From NCBI RefSeq assembly GCF_016920785.2, contig NW_024609839.1:5668196-5732195 (forward strand): a stretch of DNA of 64,000 bases, written 5' to 3'. Of the stretch, positions 55,821-64,000 are shown one piece after another. This DNA is from Ixodes scapularis (Eukaryota > Arthropoda > Arachnida > Ixodida > Ixodidae). Under the pieces are notes generated by a model. It made no database searches, was not told the DNA's origin, and saw only the letters and a list, made by a program, of their open reading frames with translations. Position 1 is the stretch's first letter; every line of letters starts with the position of its first letter. The translations under genes and the position numbers were made by a program.

Positions 55821-58029
55821 TACTTAAGCAGCCTAGCACGCTCTACTGTTAAGCCCCGGAGTCATGCAAAAATGTAGACGAGGGGTTTTGTTAATTTATT
55901 CAAGTACTAATACTTTAGCAGCCTATTAGACCTTATTGCTTTAGATGCATCTGCTTTATGAACATATAAAATTAATGATACGTAATAAAACGGTTTGTCG
56001 TAAACAGACATGAATTAACACTCGTTCACACAGTTGTGTTGGATTACGTTAAGAATGCTTGCGTCGAGCTGTTGCTATGCCGACCCTCACGACGAGCCGA
56101 CCAGCGCACCTCAAGGCTTTGTGCAGCACGACGCAACGTAGCGCAACGCAGTCGAAGCAACTGCGTGAACGAGCCTTTACTATATATTAGACTTCCTTTG
56201 TGTTTGGCACCCGATTTATTCAATTCTATAGGGACTAGATAATCTAAAAAAATGTTTTGATGCATCGTTGCGCTATCTGGTGGGAGACCGACAAACTGCC
56301 GATTCCTAACGTTAGGGAAATCGTCGGGAGCGGCGCTGAAGCCTCTATAATCATTATTGTAATTTGTTTCTTTTTTAGCTCGGTAACCCCGAAATACGCG
56401 CACGGTTTACTGATAACTGATTGCTTCACGTACTGAGTCTGATTATTAAATTTGATATATATCTATGAGTATTTATTGGTGCTAGTAATCATAGTCCCTC
56501 TAAAATGGACATAACACATTATGTTTTAGTTCCCTGAAGACAACAAAATGGTGTGAACCTGCTTTGATCAGGATATCGGCTGCACGCTACAAGGTTCGAG
56601 GAGTCTTGTAGCTTCATCAGCCTCATTTCTTCGGAGTAACAGTGCATCTTAAATGTGTCTAACCACCAAGTCCTCAGCCAACTAAGCAAATGTGCTTTCG
56701 CAAATGAGGCCTATTATGATGGGCACGAAGGGGAGGTGAGGAGGTCGCTTGCTTTTCTAGGGGTTGAGGGCGGTCACGCGTTTCATGCATCATGTGTCAC
56801 TATTATCATACGGTGCAATCTATAAGATGGCAGAAGCACCCTAAGGGCAAGGACCAGGTAATTATTCCGAAATTGAGTTCTAAATAAAATACAGCGGGCA
56901 AAAAATATTCAAAAACTGAAAGAGGTAGTGTTTTCATTTACGGCTAAACAATACGTCTACAGAGAGGGACGCCCAATATGTCCATACTCAATAGCATTTT
57001 TTACTATTCTAGCCTTGCAGTGCAAGCTGGCGCTGCTTCCAGCATTCCTCTTATGCTGTTCTTTATGGGCAACCCTGCCGTTTTCATCCTTTCCGACCGT
57101 CCATAAAAAATAGCTTAGGAATCTTTACGGTGCACGGTCCCAATATGGGACTGTGTGTCGTACCTGCTTGCAACTGTGACGGTGATAAAAACTTTTGATG
57201 AATCTTTCATTTTCAGCAAGACCCCAAATAGCGAAAGAACTGTGTAAAAACATCAGGTATAGGTCAATTACGGAGTTCGTTTTATCATGTACTGAAGCAT
57301 CTTCTGTATAGTCATAACTTCTACGCGTGCCCACCTGCACTTCGACGTTCATACACACCACGTCGTCGCTTAACTTATCATAATTAGGTTTTGCCTTCTC
57401 ACTCCAACGGGCAAAAGTTCGCGTACTCGCGCACCTTAAGGGTTGATCAATGATGTACACGGACGCTGATCGCTTCCAAAATCCAACGAAACCTTGGTCC
57501 CAAGAATAGAGGTTTAGTCGTTCGTCATCAAACTATTTCAATATAACCGCCTGCTCCATCAGAAAGAACCACTGAACCCACAAGCCATTCTATGGTCTGC
57601 TATAAAGCCAAAACCGACTGTAAAACGTTATTTCAAATTTTGATGGTCTCCATATGACACTGCGATAAAGGAAAGCCTTCATCATTAGATATTGAGAAGG
57701 TATAATGATTACAAAGATTATTCACTGCTTTATCAGACAAGTTCTAACCTGCCGTCGAGCACCCATGCATGTGTGCATAACAACAGCCCTAGCAACGGTT
57801 TGTTTCGAGCACGGAAGCAGGGTGTAACGTCATCTTTTACGGGATAAATTTGCTTTGCGACTGTCATTGCGTGAAGAAAAAAAAACAAAAAAAAAAACAA
57901 CGAACCCGCGTTTTATACGTTAAGGATGTCAAGGAATACTTTAAGTTGTATTTATTCAAAGTAAAATAAATTGTTGCATCGCCCCTTGAGTTTTGCCGTG
58001 CGACAGGAGTATGAAATTCGGGACGAAAC
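55821..58029. other. Unassigned intergenic DNA
   Basis: A 111-codon minus-strand frame (57,460-57,125) contains a possible exon between an acceptor-like tttttacacag near 57,250 and a donor-like caggtacg near 57,163, reading I-W-G-L-A-E-N-E-R-F-I. I recognise no domain in it. A hairpin near 56,588-56,630 carries ctgatga on the minus strand but lacks the rest of a hammerhead core. The remainder shows nothing. Confidence 0.4.
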
Positions 58030-59900
58030 ATTCGATGGCAAGTATATTTCATTTGGTGTGTGTCAATTGCATCGATTATTTTCTGCCACACGGAAACATT
58101 TCATGGAATTTGTTGGAAATGACATTCACTAGAATCTGGTATTCGAGAGGGCACACGCATGCCACATGGCGAACTTTGTTGTCAGATCCGTTGAAAGTAT
58201 TCAAAATAGGAAGTACATTTCATTTTTTCTGTGGCGACTGCATAGATGGTTTTCTAGCACACGGAAACATTCATTCAAATTAGCCCGAAATGTCATTCAT
58301 TGCAAACTGATCTTTCGGTAGAAGATAAGCCTGCTACACGGCAAACTTTAATGTCAATTTCATTGCAGTTTATCCCAACTAGGATGTACATTTCATTTTT
58401 GTTTTGCATTTGCCAAGTGCATCGATTATATTCTAACAGAGAAAAACGTTAAATGAAATTAGCCGGAAATGTCATTCACTACAAAGAGAACTTTCGTTAG
58501 GAGATACGCCTGCTACACGGCAAACGTTAAGGCCACTTTCATTGAAGATTATTCCAGCTAGGAAGGAAATTTCGTTTTTGCGTGTGGCAACTGCATCAAT
58601 TATTTTCTAGCACACAGAAACATTAAATGAGATTAGCCGGAAATTTCATTCACTACAAACTGGAGTTTCGATAGAAGACACGCCTGGCTACACGGGAAGT
58701 TTCAATGCCAATTACATTCAAGGTTATTCCAACTAAGATGTACATTTCATTTTTGAATAAGTCAACTGCATCGATTGTTTTATAGCACAGAGAAACATTT
58801 AATAAAATTAGCCGGAAATATCATTCAATACAAACTGACCTCTCGGTAGAAAACACACCTGCTACACGGCAAGTTTTAATGCCAAGTCCATTGAAGGTTA
58901 TTCCAACTAAGATGTACATTTCATTTTTGCATAAGTCAATTAACTGCATCGATTGTTTTATAGCACACAGAAACATTTAATAAAATTAGCCGGAAATGTC
59001 ATTCACTACAAACTGACCTTTCGGTAGAACACACACCTGCTACACGGCAAGTTTTAATGCCAATTCCATTGAAGGTTATTCCAACTAAGATGTACATTTC
59101 ATTTTTGCATAAGTCAACTGCATCGATTGTTTTATAGCACACAGAAACATTTATTAAAAATAGCCGGAAATGTCATTCAATACAAACTGACCTTTCAGTT
59201 GAAGATATGCCTGCTACACTGCAAACTTGAATGCCAATGCCAATAAAGGTTATTTAAACTAGCATGTACATTCCATGTTTGCGTGAGTCAAGTAAATCGA
59301 TTATTTTATAGCGCACAAAAACATTCCATGAAAGTAGCCGGAAATGTCATTCACTACAAGGAGAACTTTCGTTAGGAGATACGCCTGCTACGCGGCAAAC
59401 GTTAAGGCCACTTTCATTGAAGATTATTCTAACTAGGAAGGAAATTTCGTTTTTGCGTGTGGCAACTGCATCACTTATTTTCTAGCACACAGAAACATTA
59501 AATGAGATTAGCCGGAAATTTCATTTACTACAAACTGGAGTTTCGGTAGAAGACACGCCTGGGCTACACGGCAAGTTTCAATGCCAATTCCATTGAAGGT
59601 TATTCGAACTAAGATGAAAATTTCATTTTTGCATGAGTCAACTGCATCGATTATTTTATAGCACACAGAAACTTTTAATCAAATTAGCCGGAAATGTCAT
59701 TCAATACAAACTGACCTTTCAGTTGAAGATACACCTGCTACACTGCAAACTTGAATGCAATGGTAATAAAGGTTATTTAAACTAGCATGTACATTCCATT
59801 TTTGCGTGAGTCAAGTAAATCGATTATTTTATAGCGCACAAAAACATTTAATGAAAGTAGCCGGAAATGTCATTCAATACAAACTGATCTTTCCGTTGAA
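58030..59900. repeat. Divergent left edge of the 173-bp satellite
   Basis: Monomers here differ from the core by many substitutions and small indels (tgctacacggcaaac for tgctacactgcaaac, gcaactgcatc for gtcaagtaaatc). A five-monomer block recurs: the gagaactttcgttaggagat marker occurs at 58,486 and 59,361, offset 875. The transition to the homogeneous core is gradual. Confidence 0.88.
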
Positions 59901-61353
59901 GATACGCCTGCTACACTGCAAACTTGAATGCAAATGCCAATAAAGGTTATTTAAACTAGCATGTACGTTTCATTTTTGCTTGAGTCGACTTCATCGATTA
60001 TTTTCTAGCACACAAAAACATTTAATGAAATCAGCCGGAAATGTCATTCAATACAAAGTGACCTTTCAGTTGAAGATATACCTGCTACACTGCAAACTTG
60101 AATGCAATGGTAATAAAGGTTATTTAAACTAGCATGTACATTCCATTTTTGCGTGAGTGAAGTAAACCGATTATTTTATAGCGGACAAAAACATTTAATG
60201 AAAGTAGCCGGAAATGTCATTCAATACAAACTGGCCTTTCTGTTGAAGATACGCCTGCTACACTGCAAACTTGAATGCAATGCTAATAAAGGTTATTTAA
60301 ACTAGCATGTACATTCCATTTTTACGTGAGTCAAGTAAATCGATTATTTTATAGCGCACAAAAACATTTAATGAAAGTAGCCGGAAATGTCATTCAATAC
60401 AAACTGGCCTTTCCGTTGAAGATACGCCTGCTACACTGCAAACTTGAATGCAATGCTAATAAAGGTTATTTAAACTAGCATGTACATTCCATTTTTGCGT
60501 GTGTCAAGTAAATCGATTATTTTATAGCGCACAAAAACATTTAATGAAAGTAGCCGGAAATGTCATTCAATACAAACTGGCCTTTCCGTTGAATATACGC
60601 CTGCTACACTGCAAACTTGAATGCAATGCTAATAAAGGTTATTTAAACTAGCACGTACATTCCATGTTTGCGTGAGTCAAGTAAATCGATTATTTTATAG
60701 CGCACAAAAACATTCAATGAAAGTAGCCGGAAATGTCATTCAATACAAACTGGCCTTTCCGTTGAAGATACACCTGCTACACTGCAAACTTGAATGCAAT
60801 GCTAATAAAGGTTATTTAAACTAGCATGTACATTCCATTTTTGCATGAGTCAAGTAAATCGATTATTTTATAGCGCACAAAAACATTCAATGAAAGTAGC
60901 CGGAAATGTCATTCAATACAAACTGGCCTTTCCGTTGAAGATACACCTGCTACACTGCAAACTTGAATGCAATGCTAATAAAGGTTATTTAAACTAGCAT
61001 GTACATTCCATTTTTTCGTGAGTCAAGTAAATCGGTTATTTTATAGCGCACAAAAACATTTAATGAAAGTAGCCGGAAATCTCATTCAATACAAACTGGC
61101 CTTTCCGTTGAAGATACGCCTGCTACACTGCAAACTTGAATGCAATGCTAATAAAGGTTATTTAAACTAGCATGTACATTCCATTTTTGCGTGAGTCAAG
61201 TAAATCGATTATTTTATAGCGCACAAAAACATTCAATGAAAGTAGCCGGAAATGTCATTCAATACAAACTGGCCTTTCCGTTGAAGATACGCCTGCTACA
61301 CTGCAAACTTGAATGCAATGCTAATAAAGGTTATTTGAACTAGCGTGTACATT

Positions 61354-62392
61354 CCATGTTTGCGTGAGTCAAGTAAATCGATTATTTTATAGCGCACAAA
61401 AACATTCAATGAAAGTAGCCGGAAATGTCATTCAATACAAACTGGCCTTTCCGTTGAAGATACACCTGCTACACTGCAAACTTGAATGCAATGCTAATAA
61501 AGGTTATTTAAACTAGCATGTACATTCCATTTTTGCGTGAGTCAAGTAAATCGGTTATTTTATAGCGCACAAAAACATTTAATGAAAGTAGCCGGAAATG
61601 TCATTCAATACAAACTGGCCTTTCCGTTGAAGATACGCCTGCTACACTGCAAACTTTAATGCAATGCTAATAAAGGTTATTTAAACTAGCATGTACATTT
61701 CCATTTTTGCGTGAGTCAAGTAAATCGATTATTTTATAGCGCAAAAAAACATTCAATGAAAGTAGCCGGAAATGTCCTTCAATACAAACTGGCCTTTCCG
61801 TTGAAGATACGCCTGCTACACTGCAAACTTGAATGCAATGCTAATAAAGGTTATTTAAACTAGCATGTACATTCCATGTTTGCGTGAGTCAAGTAAATCG
61901 ATTATTTTATAGCGCACAAAAACATTCAAAGAAAGTAGCCGGAAATGTCATTCAATACAAACTGGCCTTTCCGCTGAAGATACACCTGCTACACTGCAAA
62001 CTCGAATGCAATGCTAATAAAGGTTATTTAAACTAGCATGTACATTCCATTTTTGCGTGAGTCAAGTAAATCTGTTATTTTATAGCGCACAAAATCATTT
62101 AATGAAAGTAGCCGGAAATGTCATTCAATACAAACTGGCCTTTCCGTTGAAGATACGCCTGCTACACTGCAAACTTGAATGCAATGCTAATAAAGGTTAT
62201 TTAAACTAGCATGTACATTCCATTTTTGCGTGAGTCAAGTAAATCGATTATTTTATAGCGCACAAAAACATTCAATGAAAGTAGCCGGAAATGCCATTCA
62301 ATACAAACTGGCCTTTCCGTTGAAGATACGCCTGCTACACTGCAAACTTGAATGCAATGCTAATAAAGGTTATTTAAACTAGCATGTACATT
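61354..62392. repeat. 519-bp trimeric higher-order repeat in the 173-bp satellite
   Basis: Three monomer types alternate. Type A has ccatgtttg and gatacacctg. Type B has a cggttatt or ctgttatt change, catttaatg and gatacgcctg. Type C has cgattatt, cattcaatg and gatacgcctg. A-B-C is seen at 61,354-61,873 (one extra base near 61,697) and again at 61,874-62,392. A similar A-A-B-C order lies at 60,663-61,353. Further right the order becomes irregular. Confidence 0.75.
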
Positions 62393-64000
62393 CCATGTTT
62401 GCGTGAGTCAAGTAAATCGATTATTTTATAGCGCACAAAAACATTCAATGAAAGTAGCCGGAAATGTCATTCAATACAAACTGGCCTTTCCGTTGAAGAT
62501 ACGCCTGCTACACTGCAAACTTGAATGCAATGCTAATAAAGGTTATTTAAACTAGCATGTACATTCCATATTTGCGTGAGTCAAGTAAATCGATTATTTT
62601 ACAGCGCACAAAAACATTTAATGAAAGTAGCCGGAAATGTCATTCAATACAAACTGGCCTTTCCGTTGAAGATACGCCTGCTACACTGCAAACTTGAATG
62701 CAATGCTAATAAAGGTTATTTAAACTAGCATGTACATTCCATTTTTGCGTGAGTCAAGTAAATCGATTATTTTATAGCGCACAAAAACATTTAATGAAAG
62801 TAGCCGGAAATGTCATTCAATACAAACTGGCCTTTCCGTTGAAGATACGCCTGCTACACTGCAAACTTGAATGCAATGCTAATAAAGGTTATTTGAACTA
62901 GCATGTACATTCCATTTTTGCGTGAGTCAAGTAAATCGATTATTTTATAGCGCACAAAAACATTCAATGAAAGTGGCCGGAAATGTCATTCAATACAAAC
63001 TGGCCTTTCCGTTGAAGATACGCCTGCTACACTGCAAACTTGAATGCAATGCTAATAAAGGTTATTTAAACTAGCATGTACATTCCATTTTTGCGTGAGT
63101 CAAGTAAATCGATTATTTTATAGCGCACAAAAACATTTAATGAAAGTAGCCGGAAATGTCATTCAATACAAACTGACCTTTTAGTTGAAGATACACCTGC
63201 TACACTGCAAACTTGAATGCAATGCTAATAAAGGTTATTTAAACTAGCATGTACATTCCATGTTTGCGTGAGTCAAGTAAATCGATTATTTTATAGCGCA
63301 CAAAAACATTTAATGAAAGTAGCCGGAAATGTCATTCAATACAAACTGACCTTTTAGTTGAAGATACACCTGCTACACTGCAAACTTGAATGCAATGCTA
63401 ATAAAGGTTATTTAAACTAGCATGTACATTCCATGTTTGCGTGAGTCAAGTAAATCGATTATTTTATAGCGCACAAAAACATTCAATGAAAGTAGCCGGA
63501 AATGTCATTCAATACAAACTGGCCTTTCCGTTGAAGATACACTTGCTACACTGCAAACTTGAATGCAATGCTAATAAAGGTTATTTAAACTAGCATGTAC
63601 ATTCCATTTTTGCGTGAGTTTAGTAAAACGATTATTTTATAGCGCACAAAAACATTTAAGGAAAGTAGCCGGAAATGTCATTCAATACAAACTGACCTTT
63701 TAGTTGAAGATACACCTGCTACACTGCAAACTTGAATGCAATGCTAATAAAGGTTATTTAAACTAGCATGTACATTCCATTTTTGCGTGAGTCAAGTAAA
63801 TCGATTATTTTATAGCGCACAAAAACATTTAATGAAAGTAGCCGGAAATGTCATTCAATTCAAACTGGCCTTTCCGTTGAAGATACGCCTGCTACACTGC
63901 AAACTTCAAAGCAATGCTAATAAAGGTTATTTAAACTAGCATGTACATTTCATTTCTGCGTGAGTCAAGTAAATCGATTATTTTATAGCGCACAAAAACA

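Larger units (their letters stand above)
58030..64000. repeat. 173-bp satellite array (about 34 monomers, open to the right)
   Basis: Monomer phase is easily read from atgtacattcc at 60,307 and 60,480, and acgtacattcc at 60,653, giving exactly 173 bases. A monomer includes gcgtgagtcaagtaaatcga, tagccggaaatgtcattcaa, and gcctgctacactgcaaactt. It has no similarity to the 51-bp satellite. It is not coding: stops occur in all frames. The array continues past the window end. Confidence 0.97.

Noticed and set aside
56570..56640. Hammerhead ribozyme on the minus strand (ctgatga followed by an 8-bp stem gctacaag/cttgtagc)
   Set aside because: The GAAA box after stem II is absent (gtgc instead), so the core is incomplete.
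58030..64000. CENP-B box in the 173-bp monomer (ctttccgttgaagatacgcc)
   Set aside because: It resembles the box loosely but lacks the required TTCG and CGGG spacing.

Overview
This is a eukaryotic, repeat-dominated window with almost no host coding sequence. Its mobile-element content (Penelope-like element, CR1/L2-like and Jockey-like LINEs, a short-LTR Ty3/gypsy element, a hAT-like non-autonomous element, many foldback MITEs) and one fibrinogen-related exon fit a chelicerate arthropod genome. An ixodid tick is the best guess. That assignment is an inference from element types, not a sequence search.

Region 1 (1 to about 30,040) is an unbroken satellite with a 51-bp monomer, about 580 copies. 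The edges (1-10,250 and 27,250-30,040) hold divergent, indel-bearing monomers; the core (10,250-27,250) is homogenised. Several layers of higher-order repeat and block duplication are visible. Because 51 = 3 x 17, four of six frames stay open for kilobases, giving artefactual ORFs of up to about 2,300 codons. The main result is that the minus-strand monomer spells V-Y-I-G-Q-T-G-R/I-C-I-N-V-R-A-R-E-Q. It matches, at about 46 of 50 bases, the GIY-YIG endonuclease segment of the degenerate Penelope-like element lying next to the array at 31,702-31,751. The satellite therefore looks like an amplified fragment of a Penelope-like element's endonuclease.

Region 2 (30,040-33,900) holds that Penelope-like element in pieces (RT, then GIY-YIG), a foldback repeat, an inverted pair of hammerhead-ribozyme-like cores, and a 650-bp palindromic TIR element.

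Region 3 (33,900-45,060) is a nest of transposons and unusual GC-rich tandem DNA. It contains a LINE fragment split by a foldback element, then a duplicated module carrying (GGCGTC)n, about 18 copies of GTCACGTGAC and about 14 perfect TGACGTCA palindromes. After that comes a CR1/L2-like LINE interrupted by a Ty3/gypsy element (5-bp TSD) and probably by a hAT-like element (imperfect 8-bp TSD).

Region 4 (45,060-58,030) is mostly unassigned intergenic DNA. It holds one convincing host exon (fibrinogen-related domain, minus strand, 46,341-46,477, with clean splice sites), several foldbacks, a perfect 27-bp-stem hairpin and a Jockey-like LINE 3' end.

Region 5 (58,030-64,000, running off the window) is a second, unrelated satellite with a 173-bp monomer, about 34 copies, divergent at its left edge and showing a 519-bp trimeric higher-order repeat. 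Two large satellites 28 kb apart with transposon-dense DNA between them suggest heterochromatin, possibly pericentromeric. All identities and copy counts here were made by eye.
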